Shown: positions 35,287 through 45,476 of the stretch, one piece after another
Position numbering within the stretch: the stretch's first letter is position 1
How the letters are laid out: each line of letters opens with the position of its first letter
Assembly (NCBI GenBank): GCA_021613535.1
Contig: CP075492.1
Coordinates: 558,001-622,000 of the forward strand
Reading direction: 5' to 3'
Source: Adineta vaga
Lineage: Eukaryota > Rotifera
Length of the DNA: 64,000 nt
Program-made: the position numbers and the translations under genes
Notes under the pieces: generated by a model
Database searches by the model: none
The model's input: only the letters and a program-made list of their open reading frames with translations
Told to the model about the DNA's origin: nothing

Positions 35287-36534
35287 TTACACTGCCAGTG
35301 ATAGAGGTGCGACATATTCTGAGCTATTGCAGCGTAAGTAATAGGTTTCAGTCGTCGGCTGCACAAGTGGCAATGGAACACAACGAGTGAGTGATACGTT
35401 GACAAATTTCGGTGATCGAAAAGAAAGATCAAACTCTGACGTAGTGCATTGATCAGACATCAACCAAAATCCGAGTTGTTTTAATTTTCGGATTTTAGAT
35501 ATTGTACCTGGTGCGCAGATTGCATGCACATAAAGAACATCTGCATCACATGGACTAATAATCTGATCTGGCGGACAGATCTGTCGGAATCGAGCATATG
35601 GTGACCGATATGTTGTCACGGCAGCCATTTTACTATGCTGATTTTTAGCATGAAACGGGTGACCAGCAACATGCACCATCGATACCATTTTGACACGATT
35701 GCATGACACTTTTGAATCGCAAACCATATAAGTCTTATTGTGCAAACGCATCAAGGTCATCTGTTCGGTAAGTTTGAACCAACTACGCGATGCTATCCAT
35801 TCTTCGAAACATGATATAACACGATCATTGGGAATTGCATAAAGATGTCCAGTGTTGATTGGCAATTCTCTCATAAATATAAGATCCGCTCCCGTTTTCT
35901 CACTCATTAATTCGTACGCTTTCCAAATATTTTTGGGAGCGAAACTAATGTCTGCATCACTTTTTATTATTGTATATCTTTTCCGAAGAATATCCAAACA
36001 AAGCGGAACCCAATACCACCCAATCGCTTCCCAATATGGTTGACCGTAAGTACCTTCACGTGGTAAAAATGTGTTCTTTTGATAGTTCGGCACATATGAC
36101 GACCCATTATAGCATGGAAGATTTAGCTCGATACAGACAAGTAATGTTACTTCATCAAATGCCACAACAATATAATTGGTTGCTCTAGCAAAACGAACTA
36201 GAGTAAATATGTTATTTTGTAGCATGGCTTGCCAATGCCAGGTGAATCCGAGCATAGTAACTTTTTTTGATTGTTTTGTTACTATCTGTAATAGAGCATC
36301 TAGATCATTATGCATTCCCAGATATGGAAAAAGTGTATTTGATTTGGGAAAAAGCCATGGTGTACCTAGTGCAATAATCGATAATTCTTGCCATTCATTT
36401 TGATTTTTTTTCATCAAGCTTTGAGAGATCATTCGAACTAAAGTCCCATCCCGCAAGGTTTTATATGATGAAAATCTAACAAGTGCTACGACAATAGACA
36501 AAATAGATATTAGGAATATAAATTTTTGCCGCAT
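35287..36534 (-). CDS. Membrane-anchored glycosyltransferase of the nucleotide-diphospho-sugar transferase family (PF03407-like)
   Basis: Single exon. The frame is open from 36705, but I place the start at the ATG at 36534 because it begins a type II signal anchor (MRQKFIFLISILSIVVALVRF), giving 415 residues. The core has CIELNLPC, a DxD-type metal/sugar-nucleotide motif in IIKSDADISF, ADLIFMRE and NTGHLYAIPNDRVISCFEEW, the order of the PF03407 fold. This suggests a Golgi-lumen transferase. It lies divergent from the UDP-glucose epimerase and UDP-galactopyranose mutase genes and has no intron. Its stop is 74 bases from the C-rich tract of the Terminon tail. Donor and acceptor sugars are not known; a galactofuranosyl role is an inference from context only. 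Confidence 0.75.
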   Translation of the reverse strand: MRQKFIFLISILSIVVALVRFSSYKTLRDGTLVRMISQSLMKKNQNEWQELSIIALGTPWLFPKSNTLFPYLGMHNDLDALLQIVTKQSKKVTMLGFTWHWQAMLQNNIFTLVRFARATNYIVVAFDEVTLLVCIELNLPCYNGSSYVPNYQKNTFLPREGTYGQPYWEAIGWYWVPLCLDILRKRYTIIKSDADISFAPKNIWKAYELMSEKTGADLIFMRELPINTGHLYAIPNDRVISCFEEWIASRSWFKLTEQMTLMRLHNKTYMVCDSKVSCNRVKMVSMVHVAGHPFHAKNQHSKMAAVTTYRSPYARFRQICPPDQIISPCDADVLYVHAICAPGTISKIRKLKQLGFWLMSDQCTTSEFDLSFRSPKFVNVSLTRCVPLPLVQPTTETYYLRCNSSEYVAPLSLAV

Positions 36535-36586
36535 TGTATACACAAAATCTGAGAAATAAACGTCAATTAAGTTATATTTAACTATG

Positions 36587-36928
36587 GAGAGAGCTGTCGA
36601 TTGATATATAATTGATGACAGCTGGCTGTTTAGTTTAACAAGAATCACCATTTTCAATGTCAGAATTGAAAGCGTTGACAATATGGTATCTATCATTGGA
36701 GACAACCATCCACTAGACTAAGAATTTTTTCTGGTTCAGTCAATCATTTTTTATTAATGAGAATAGGCAGTGAAGAAAAAGTATGTTTATTTGCGATCGA
36801 CTTCAACCATATTCCCATATAAAAATCAGCATATGTACTTAATACTGAAACACTGATATAGAAATCGTGATTCTGGATAAACTAAACAGTCAGCTGTTAT
36901 CAATTATATATCAGCCGATAGCTCTTTC
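36587..36928. repeat. Imperfect inverted repeat, 62-bp arms
   Basis: Arm 36587-36648 (starting GAGAGAGCTGTCGATTGATA) and arm 36867-36928 match in inverted orientation at roughly 85 percent by eye. The spacer is 218 bp. It starts 53 bases upstream of the glycosyltransferase ATG. It may be a MITE-like element or a duplicated promoter segment; no target duplication was seen. Confidence 0.7.
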
Positions 36929-37493
36929 ATAGACGTATCCATTAATGATACTGAATTTTAAAAAAAATTTGCTCCACGGTAAGATACCAACAGAGGCCAA
37001 GTTCTCGAATACTAAACTTTTTTTCTTTTTTCGTCGCTTACTTTTGATGGATATGTGGAGAATATTATATATGCATATATAAAGTTTCAATAGGGTTCAA
37101 TGAAAACTTTTTTTAAAATTGACATAAAAATTTCATTGGAAAAATCAATCAAAAGCAGAAATATAAATTTTCTCAATATATAACAAACGATAATCCCTTT
37201 TATCTTTAAACGCAGGATTTAGACGTATTTTTAATTAGCGTTTTATTTTCCATGTATTTTCTGTGAAGTGCTCTTATTAGGATCATTTTTTTGCTGGTTG
37301 TTCGAATTAAGAACACTGTACCTACAAGAGCTAAAAAAATCAATTTCCAAATTAGTATAACTCAACTATAGTGAATAATAAAACTGTACACCTTTGAATT
37401 TTAATGCATCAAATAATGAGAAACATTTTTTTTGTAAACGAACTATATCGCAATTTTTTTGATTTTCTATATATTTTACACTATATGTGCGTA

Positions 37494-38126
37494 TCAGAAG
37501 ATAGCCCGTGAAATTCTCTACAATACCTTATGAAAAAAGCTGTTCCAACAAATAACTATCGAATTATATTCGGTCAACACTATAATGCTCCAAAACACCA
37601 CATTTTCAAGGGCACATTTTTGCAAAATTAATTATTTCATTTCTTCCAGAAAGCCAGATACGATATCGAGCTTCTTGCTAGCGATCTTCTACAAAAAACG
37701 CTTTGAAATCATCGATCGTCCTTGTTATACATCTCAAGCATTGTAGGAAAACGCTTTACAACATTCTTCTCGTAGCGATATGATAGAGAAAACTCTTTTT
37801 TGCACGTTAGCAATAAAATTGAATATGTAATAATTTGCCATTTATAATAATAAAATTAAAACTGTGATAAACTTTAATTAAAGATTCTTAGAACGTGAAC
37901 AGAGGGGAAAAGGAAAGATTTCGTTCGAGTAAATTTAGAGTATGTCAAAAAAATGATTCGCTGAACCAATAGAGCTATTCATGAGCTACAAAGTGGCTAA
38001 TTCAGTCTCTTTATGTAGGATGAAAACGAGTGCGTTGTAGTGTTGGCCGAATATAATTCCATAGTTATTTGTTGGAGCAGCTCTTTTTATGAGGTATTGT
38101 AGAGAATTTCACAGGCTATCTTCTGA
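37494..38126. mobile_element. 633-bp MITE-like element with ~98-bp terminal inverted repeats
   Basis: Left arm 37494-37590 begins TCAGAAGATAGCC and right arm 38028-38126 is its inverted match (ends GGCTATCTTCTGA), close to 88 percent identical by eye. Similarity stops at the outer TCAGAAG. The inner 437 bases show no coding sense. No target duplication was readable. It lies 93 bases upstream of the epimerase ATG. Confidence 0.72.
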
Positions 38127-38219
38127 AAAAAAAACTCAAGCGTCTTTGTCACACTTTGAGTAGAGAAAGATTTCTTCTTTTACAGTTGTATTGTACGCAA
38201 GCATCTATGAAAAACTGAT

Positions 38220-39248
38220 ATGATGTACAAAGTGTTAGTTACGGGTGGTTTGGGTTATATAGGGTCGCATACTACTGTTGAGTTAGTTAATGCAGGGTTT
38301 ACACCTGTGATTGTGGATAATTTGTCGAATTCCCGACTCGAAGTTATTCAACGTATTGAAAAGATAATTGGTTTTAAACCTATCATTCATGTAGTCGATC
38401 TATGTGATATGGCAGCTGTTAAATTTTTATCAGAAAAAGAATGCGATATTCAAGGTATTATTCATTTTGCTGCCTGTAAAGCAGTTGGAGAATCGTCTGA
38501 AAAGCCACTTCTGTACTATAGAAATAACCTAGTTTCTCTGCTAAATATATTAGAAGCATACAAATCGCAGTCGATCAATTTTATTTTCTCTTCCAGTTGT
38601 ACTGTTTATGGTCAACCAGACCAGTTACCCGTTACTGAATCAACACCTATAAAACCTGCTCAATCTCCATATGGCAGAACAAAACAAATGGCTGAGAGAA
38701 TGCTAGACGATGTATCTGCTTCTAATGAGAATATTCGAGTCTTATCACTACGTTACTTTAATCCAGTTGGAGCACATGATTCGGGTCTTATTGGAGAATT
38801 GCCACTTGGTGTACCTCTCAATTTGGTTCCCATTATTACGCAGACCGCAAACAATAAAAGATCAAACTTTACAATTTTCGGTAACGATTACACTACTAAG
38901 GATGGTACGAATGTACGAGATTATGTCCATGTTACCGACATCGCGAAAGCGCATGTCTATGCGCTTAATAAATTATCTAGCTATGAACAATCGTCTAGAT
39001 ATGACGTATATAATCTTAGTACTGGTAGAGGTTATTCAGTTTTGGAGATAATCGAAACTTTCGAAGAAATTTCTGGGGTGAAACTCGATTATAATGTGGG
39101 TCCACGACGTCTAGGTGATGTAGATGAAATTTGGGCTGATGTCCATAAAGCGGAAAACGAGTTAAAATGGAAAGCACAGTTGGACTTGAAAGCGATGTTG
39201 CTATCGGCTTGGCGTTGGGAAAAATCTATTGACGAACAAACTAGGTAG
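38220..39248 (+). CDS. GALE: UDP-glucose 4-epimerase
   Basis: 342 residues, full length for the family, in a single exon. GalE interconverts UDP-glucose and UDP-galactose with bound NAD. The Rossmann motif GGLGYIGSHT (9-18), catalytic serine S126 in SSSCTVYG, the YxxxK pair Y151/K155 in SPYGRTK, and the late motif DGTNVRDYVHVTDIA are all present. No intron, unlike most neighbours. It is followed on the same strand after 161 bases by UDP-galactopyranose mutase, so the two can supply UDP-galactofuranose in two steps from UDP-glucose. Lack of introns and gene pairing suggest joint transfer from a non-animal source, which is an inference. A telomere-like hairpin lies 11 bases after the stop. Confidence 0.93.
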   Translation: MMYKVLVTGGLGYIGSHTTVELVNAGFTPVIVDNLSNSRLEVIQRIEKIIGFKPIIHVVDLCDMAAVKFLSEKECDIQGIIHFAACKAVGESSEKPLLYYRNNLVSLLNILEAYKSQSINFIFSSSCTVYGQPDQLPVTESTPIKPAQSPYGRTKQMAERMLDDVSASNENIRVLSLRYFNPVGAHDSGLIGELPLGVPLNLVPIITQTANNKRSNFTIFGNDYTTKDGTNVRDYVHVTDIAKAHVYALNKLSSYEQSSRYDVYNLSTGRGYSVLEIIETFEEISGVKLDYNVGPRRLGDVDEIWADVHKAENELKWKAQLDLKAMLLSAWRWEKSIDEQTR

Positions 39249-39259
39249 ATTGGTGAATT

Positions 39260-39300
39260 GAGGGTGTGGGTGTGGATACAAGAGACCCACACCCACACCC
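39260..39300. repeat. Telomere-like hairpin (family member 5), between epimerase and mutase
   Basis: GAGGGTGTGGGTGTGG and CCCACACCCACACCC form a 14-bp perfect stem around an 11-base loop, followed by TTTT. It looks like a rho-independent terminator but matches the dispersed hairpin family. Confidence 0.8.
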
Positions 39301-39409
39301 TTTTAAAGTTTGTAGTTTTTCTACGAAACTTTCTTTGGTTTCTGCGCTAAAACCTTTTTTGTTTTCCGCCTACATCGCTTGTGCATTATTATTTTAGATC
39401 AGACAAGCC

Positions 39410-40906
39410 ATGAAAATTATTATTATTGGCTCTGGGCCGTGTGGTTTAGGCGCTGCGTGGCGCGCAGAAGAAGTTATTCGTCAGAGTATGTCTAATTTAT
39501 ATCAGAAATGCACTCAAAGTTTTTGCATAACGTGTCTAGGTTATCAGGGTTTAGAATGGAAAGTAGTTGAGAAGTCCGACAACGCAGGTGGCTTGGCCAA
39601 AACAATCATAGACGATAATGGATTTCTATGGGATATTGGTGCACATGTTATTTTTTCACATTACGCATATTTCACATCGTTACTTGATATAGCTCTTCCG
39701 TTAGAAGAATGGACTGTTAAAAAACGAGAAGCATGGGTGTGGATGCGCGACACATGTATTCCGTATCCACTTCAGCAAAATCTTTATCGTTTACCAACGG
39801 ATGAAATAATACGCTGTATGGATGGGTTACTTGAGGTTGAACAGAAAAGATTGTCCTTTCACAAACCAAAGAACTTTCGTGAGTGGCTTCAACAATCTTT
39901 CGGAAAAGGCTTGTGCGAGACATTCATGTTTCCTTACAATTTTAAAGTCTGGGCTTGTCCTCTGGAAAAAATGAATGTAGAATGGATGGGTGAAAGAGTG
40001 GCTACCGTAGATGTTTCGAAGGTCATCAAAAATGTTATTACAAAGACAGATGACGGAGGTTGGGGTCCGAATAGTACATTTCGCTATCCTAAGCATGGCG
40101 GAACTGGAGCCATTTGGATGGGCCTGTATAAAAAGTTACCGTCTAAGAACTTCGTTTTTTCGAAAAGTGTTACATCTATAGATGTTAAGAAGAAGGAGAT
40201 AATCTATTCTGATGGAGAAAGTGAACATTACGATGCACTTGTATCAACAATGCCGCTGTGTAGTTTATGCCGAGTTGTCAAAGGAACAAATATGTCCCTA
40301 GATGTTCTTCGTCATAAAGCTTCTCAGTTTCGTTATTCTTCGAGTCATATTGTTGGTTTTGGAATGCAAGGGTGTCCTCCTATATTGTTAAGGGACAAGA
40401 CATGGCTTTATTTTCCCGAAGACAACTGTCCATTTTACCGAGTTAGCATATTTTCCAATTTCGCTGAGGATAATGTACCTCGGCCTGGAAAACAATGGTC
40501 ACTGATGTGTGAAATAGCAGAGTCTGTCGATAAACCGATTAATTACAATAATATTATTGAACTTACTGAACAAGGACTAAAAAATACCAAATTAATCGAT
40601 GATAGAACGGAAATTGTGTCGCATTTTCATATACGCTTAGAGTATGGTTATCCGACGCCTTTTTGTGGTCGTGATGCTTTATGCCGAGAAATTTCAGAAG
40701 AACTAGAGGTCTTTGAAATCTATTCACGCGGAAGATTCGGAAGTTGGAAATATGAAATCGCCAATCAAGATCATTCATTAATGCAAGGAGTCGAAGTCAT
40801 TGATCGCATTTTATTCGGCGTAGAAGAAATGACATTTAAGCATTCCAATAGTGTCAATCAAAATAGAGATACGAATGGTAGACAACCACTGCCTTTATCA
40901 TATTAA
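39410..40906 (+). CDS. glf: UDP-galactopyranose mutase, eukaryotic type
   Basis: 498 residues, single exon. The flavoenzyme converts UDP-galactopyranose to UDP-galactofuranose using reduced FAD. The order of motifs follows the eukaryotic (fungal, protist, nematode) enzymes: the dinucleotide fold MKIIIIGSGPCGLGAAW, GGLAKTIID, DIGAHVIFSHYAYF, FMFPYNFKVWACP, WGPNSTFRYPKHGGTG, WLYFPEDNCPFYR and SRGRFGSWKYEIANQDHS. Length and the two FAD-binding ends look complete and no lesion was seen. An insert near residues 25-48 is longer than I expect. It sits just after the epimerase on the same strand. Vertebrates lack this enzyme; galactofuranose in a rotifer would be notable. Confidence in identity is high; the biological role is inferred. 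Confidence 0.93.
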   Translation: MKIIIIGSGPCGLGAAWRAEEVIRQSMSNLYQKCTQSFCITCLGYQGLEWKVVEKSDNAGGLAKTIIDDNGFLWDIGAHVIFSHYAYFTSLLDIALPLEEWTVKKREAWVWMRDTCIPYPLQQNLYRLPTDEIIRCMDGLLEVEQKRLSFHKPKNFREWLQQSFGKGLCETFMFPYNFKVWACPLEKMNVEWMGERVATVDVSKVIKNVITKTDDGGWGPNSTFRYPKHGGTGAIWMGLYKKLPSKNFVFSKSVTSIDVKKKEIIYSDGESEHYDALVSTMPLCSLCRVVKGTNMSLDVLRHKASQFRYSSSHIVGFGMQGCPPILLRDKTWLYFPEDNCPFYRVSIFSNFAEDNVPRPGKQWSLMCEIAESVDKPINYNNIIELTEQGLKNTKLIDDRTEIVSHFHIRLEYGYPTPFCGRDALCREISEELEVFEIYSRGRFGSWKYEIANQDHSLMQGVEVIDRILFGVEEMTFKHSNSVNQNRDTNGRQPLPLSY

Positions 40907-42058
40907 GAACACGTGGTACTTTATCTCAACTTGAGAGAAGAGAAATACATCGACAAAGACGTGTCTCTTTGATTAGCTGTCTGCCTATAAAACTATTCTC
41001 GATTGACAGGTGGCAAAAAACAGAACACTAGATTGATCTCCAAGGCTTTGTTTGAATAAGGATGTGTGGCTGATTGTGAGGAGAATATCGACGTAAAAAC
41101 TATGCGTAAATGAACAACGAAGGTATAGGTGTAGTAAATGTTATTCGTTTACACTCTTATCCACAAGCAATCAGTTCTCATTTTGAGTCATCCCAGCGAT
41201 TGAATACTTTTTTTTTATCTTCCAAAAGCTGCGATCATTCGATCCTAATGATACAAAGATAGGTCATAACGAAAAGAGAAAAACAAAACAGAAACGATAG
41301 AAAATGTAACATCCAAAGCAATAAAAGTATGCATCATACATAATAAACAGCGTAACAAGGGCAAAAACGTACACACTGTGACGAAAAACTAAATGATGAT
41401 GAAAAATATTCTGTTATTGCTGCAGTGTTTCCTATAATACAGAACATCGTCTTTTATAGATGACATAGCCAAGAACAGAAAAGAAGAAAGCCAAAAGCTA
41501 TTCTTCTCTAAAAATCAAAATATAAAGAACAACTCTTGTAGGCCTTCTTAAACTGTGAAAAGTAACAGTAGAAACCGTTGATGCGACTATGGGTTTCTGA
41601 TTTTACCGATTATTAGAAATAGAAAGGGTTTTCGTTGAAAATTTTTTGGTATCATCGTTCATTCAACTACGACCAAAGGCTGTCTAATTTATGGTTTAAT
41701 CTAAAGCGTTTTGTTAAGGACGATTATGAGCAGTATCATATACAGTTCCATGCAAAGGTTTTGTTCATAGGGTTTCGTTAAATACAATAAAATCTTGAGC
41801 ATGAATGTGGGTGTGAAAGAAGAGGAGATACCAACACCCTCAAGAGAATATTATTTATATATTAAACGAAAAAAAGATATAATCATAGAATATCGTAACT
41901 TTAATCTTTCTAAAAACAAGAATATTGATAAAATAAAGAAAAAAATATAAAAAACAAGAACTTTCTTATTATCTTCGATTTGTGGAAAACATTATCAAAT
42001 AAGTATAAATAACATCCACATCCTCACGAGAAACCACTGAATAGTTTTTGTAATTTGC
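40907..42058. other. Intergenic, no gene seen
   Basis: Flank between two convergent genes, the mutase on the plus strand and the pentapeptide protein on the minus strand. AT-rich, with the hairpin at 41794-41844 as the only recognisable feature. Confidence 0.55.
41794..41844. repeat. Telomere-like hairpin (family member 6)
   Basis: CTTGAGCATGAATGTGGGTG on the left and CCAACACCCTCAAG on the right. The outer ends match the family, but the interior has decayed. Confidence 0.6.
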
Positions 42059-43572
42059 TTACGGTGACAAATAAATATGAAAGGCGATATTGTCACAACT
42101 AGCAATATCAGCTTTTTCTAGTAATTTGTAATTATTAATGGTTCTTAATTTGAACAGAATCTCGACGCGAGTACTCTTTGTCTCAATTTTACCGTTGGAA
42201 ATCAAATCTCTGTAAAGAGTAAAATATGGTGACTGATAAAGCAATGCACTATGATCACAATATTCATCGTGCGTTGAACGAGCTATAAAAGAAAAGAAAT
42301 TTTCAATACTCAATTTAACGATATGTCATGTTTATACTTACAACAAATAGTTATTTTTTCTAAAACTGTTCCATTGGATGTTAAATGACGAAGATTAACA
42401 ATTATATCAATTTGTCCATTCTCTATTCCAGACAATGTAATATTAAAACCATAGAATGCTTGCTTATTTTCAATCCACTTTGAATAATCTCTCAAATCTA
42501 CTTCTTGATACATCGAAGATATATTATAAGATATCACTGGTACAAAATAACATTCGTTATTCAGTTCAATTGTATTTTCGGGATGTATGTTAGTTAAAAT
42601 ACTGCCATTTTGTACAATCCATCCATACGGTAAAGTTGCCGTATTATGTGAACATGTGTATTCTGCATCACCATTGATTAATAAGTTTTTTAATGAAGCA
42701 GTTGTACCATTCGGTAAAATAGCACCTTGAAATGTTAGTACTGTTGATAATTGTTCATCCGATATATTTGATCTATTGAGATTAGCATAAGTAAAAACAG
42801 CTTTACTAACTTTTGCTTTTGTAAAATCAACGTCATTTACGAGAGCGAAACGAAAATCAACATGTGGTAATTGTGTCCAAGAAAAATCAGAACTAGATAA
42901 ATCTGCTTGACTAAAATCAGAGAAATCTAGATTCCGATATCGAAATGATGAATTGATAAGAGAAACACCACGAAGTTGAATTTGAAGTACATTATATACT
43001 GAATATTGACTCTGTCTTAATTTTGGCAAATTCATATCTAAGTTATCTAATTCAGCATCAAATAGATTAATCGATGGATAATCACTTTCTTTTGCAATTA
43101 ACTTTGTTTCATATAGAAATATAATTACTTGCCGTTTTCGTTTACTGTCTAGTTGAAGTAGTGTTGTTAATGTTTTCGCTCGAATGATAGATGAAACGAC
43201 ATGGAATTTATCAAGTGTCATATTTTTGTCTAATAACATCATTGATATATCATGTAGATAGGTAGCTAAGATCCGTTCGTTTTCTGATTGATCAGCCAAA
43301 TATGCATCTTGTTGACGTTCTTGCCATGCAATTTTAAGATCATTTTCACGATTTTTTTCACTTAATTTTGCATGTTGAACCGAAAGTACAGTAGTAGCAA
43401 TACCTAATACTAATGGAACAAGAAGAGTACCAACAATTTTAAGAGTATCTTTAAAATCCATATGCCAAAAATGATTTATTGCTAATGAAATTGTAGACTG
43501 ATTTGAAGATTCATTATTGAAAAGTTCTGTGTTGGTTGATTGATCAGTAGGATTTAATTCCTGATTCTCCAT
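42059..43572 (-). CDS. Pentapeptide-repeat membrane protein
   Basis: Two exons, 43572-42342 and 42282-42059, with a 59-nt GT-AG intron in phase 1, give 484 residues. A cytosolic tail is followed by one membrane helix (about 45-65, KIVGTLLVPLVLGIATTVLS) and an alpha-helical region with DSKRKR. Pentapeptide repeats of the AxLxx type (about 196-275; YRNLDFSDFSQADLSSSDF) come next. The final beta-rich domain starts NLLINGDAE, similar to jelly-roll carbohydrate-binding or FBA-type modules. The same architecture in decayed form is at 13009-14324. It looks intact. Its minus-strand neighbour 356 bases upstream is a MACPF protein. Function unknown. Confidence 0.8.
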
Positions 43573-43928
43573 CTACTTTATTTATTTCATTCCATTATAT
43601 ATAATCATCAAAATTATTCAGATAAAATATAAGAATGATATAGAATATCTGTTATATCAAAATTTTAATACATTAGATATATTTAATAATATGTCATTTA
43701 TAGATTTTCACTAACAGTATTTGACTTGTCAAAATGTCCGCTATATCATAGCAAAATAGAAAAAGTTATTGATACCATATGTGCATTTTTCTCAGTCAGC
43801 TTTTATTGATTGATAATTTCAATTATTTTTAATAGAACATATTCTTCTATTATGAAATGTGTATGTAAAAATGAATCTTGTTTGTTAGAAATTAAAAGTA
43901 ACATTATCTTTGATTATAGAATGATGTA
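43573..43928. other. Intergenic between pentapeptide and MACPF genes
   Basis: 356 AT-rich bases holding the 3' end of the MACPF gene and the probable promoter of the pentapeptide gene. No repeat or further frame is seen. Confidence 0.5.
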
Positions 43929-45476
43929 TTAGTAACTAGGACAGTCACATGAAAATATTTCTTGGCTTGCTCCATTTATTCTAGGTATACAATCAGAACA
44001 AACCATTGCGACAACAGTTGATGGTGGTGGTGGTTCATTCAGATTGGACCATGTTGTTGGCAGTAATGAGCAACCAGATTCAATCCATGGACCAAAACGT
44101 TCGACATCTTTCAATGACAGCATGGGATATTATTTATAAAACATAATAAATATAATATACAACTTACTTTGTCCGTTTACAATATCTCTTACACGTATGG
44201 ATCGAAAGTTTCCAGTTGTTGCATCTCGCTCATATCGAAGTGGTTCAGTGAGTTCAATTGTATTCCATGATGTGATATAAATACCGGTATTACATTTTTC
44301 TTTTGATTGATCAAGTGATAAAGCTGCTGGACATTCTTGTGCATCTTTAAGTTTTATTTGATTACCAATCTCCCAAGATGGAGGAAGGGCCCCACGTGAT
44401 CCATGACCTACGATAGCGTGTGCTGGTCGTTGTGAAAAGCGAGCTGCAAGTTTTTCTTGTTCAACTTGATTTTTAGTAGCCATTCGAGCTGCTACAGATG
44501 AATTTATTCGATGTAAAATTGCAAATTTTAGGTTATTTTTTACCAATGAATTTTGAACAACATCAAACCATGGAATATATTTTTCAATTTTTAATAATGC
44601 TGGATTAGAATTAATCGTTTGTATCCATTGATTTATATTGCTTATATTTGTGTCGCCTCCTATACGATGATCGACTATGATTCTGTGTCTTTTTTCAAAA
44701 TAATTATTATCTAATTTCGTTGTCGAGAATAGGTCATGTTTTAGCTGCAATTTTAATTGTGCATCTGTTAGACCATTTGTAAAATGACTTGATTCCCAGA
44801 TACAATTCTTCAAAAGTACTTGCTGTTCTCGCATACCTCCTAGTTCAGTTTTGACCGCAATATGAGTACCCCATGTGTCCAAAAAATCTACATAACTTTT
44901 GGTATCATATATTGTTGGTAAACTACGAATAGCTTCTTGTGCATACTGATTCAACTGATTTGTGATATTCATAGATTTGATAGTCAACGTATAGATCGGA
45001 TATAAATGCTGAATTATAGCTGGTACTTGATTTTCAACGAAAAAAGTTCTATACATATGTAATATATCTTTAGTATGACCGAATTCTCCACCAAACCAAC
45101 TGCCATTATTTTGTTCCCATATATTTATTGAATCTTGTTCTGTTTTAAATATATGAATATTAGGTTCTACAATTTCAGTACTATTCATTTTGGTGACGAT
45201 AATTTCATTTGGTATCATTGATCTTGTTCTATATGTGAATCGCAAAACAGGTAATTTTATCTTTCCTGAGCTCAAATCAATAGCTATACCGATACCATTT
45301 GATATAGATATTTGTGTATTTTGTTTTGAGAATCGGAATTTATTGGTAGCAAATGGACAAAATACACCATGATAACCAATGAGTGGACAGAACTCTTCAG
45401 AGAGTTTCAATAATAATGACATTTTGACATAGATACATAACAATAAAATTAGTAAAAAGTTGAACATTAAATTCAT
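43929..45476 (-). CDS. Secreted MACPF (membrane attack complex/perforin) domain protein
   Basis: Two exons, 45476-44168 and 44107-43929, joined across a 60-nt intron in phase 1, encode 495 residues. A hydrophobic N-terminus (MNLMFNFLLILLLCIYV) looks like a signal peptide. The MACPF signature is DTWGTHIAVKTELGG (about residues 206-220), preceded by the expected helical segment. The C-terminal part is cysteine-containing (CSDCIPRIN, CDCPSY) and may be a small disulphide domain. MACPF proteins form membrane pores in immunity, predation or development; which applies here is not shown by sequence. It may be a host defence gene. No lesion was seen. The pentapeptide membrane protein lies just downstream on the same strand. 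Confidence 0.82.

Larger units (their letters stand above)
36535..38219. other. Divergent intergenic region with two inverted-repeat elements
   Basis: Separates the minus-strand glycosyltransferase from the plus-strand epimerase and should hold both promoters. It contains the 342-bp inverted-repeat structure at 36587-36928 and the 633-bp element at 37494-38126. No protein-coding frame was found. Confidence 0.6.

Noticed and set aside
35148-35432. 94-codon minus-strand frame overlapping the glycosyltransferase 3' end
   Set aside because: It lies out of frame with the glycosyltransferase and across the hammerhead; a shadow.
39260-39300. Rho-independent bacterial terminator (bacterial contamination or operon)
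   Set aside because: The hairpin belongs to a dispersed family, and flanking genes on the same contig have spliceosomal introns; no bacterial ribosome sites were seen.
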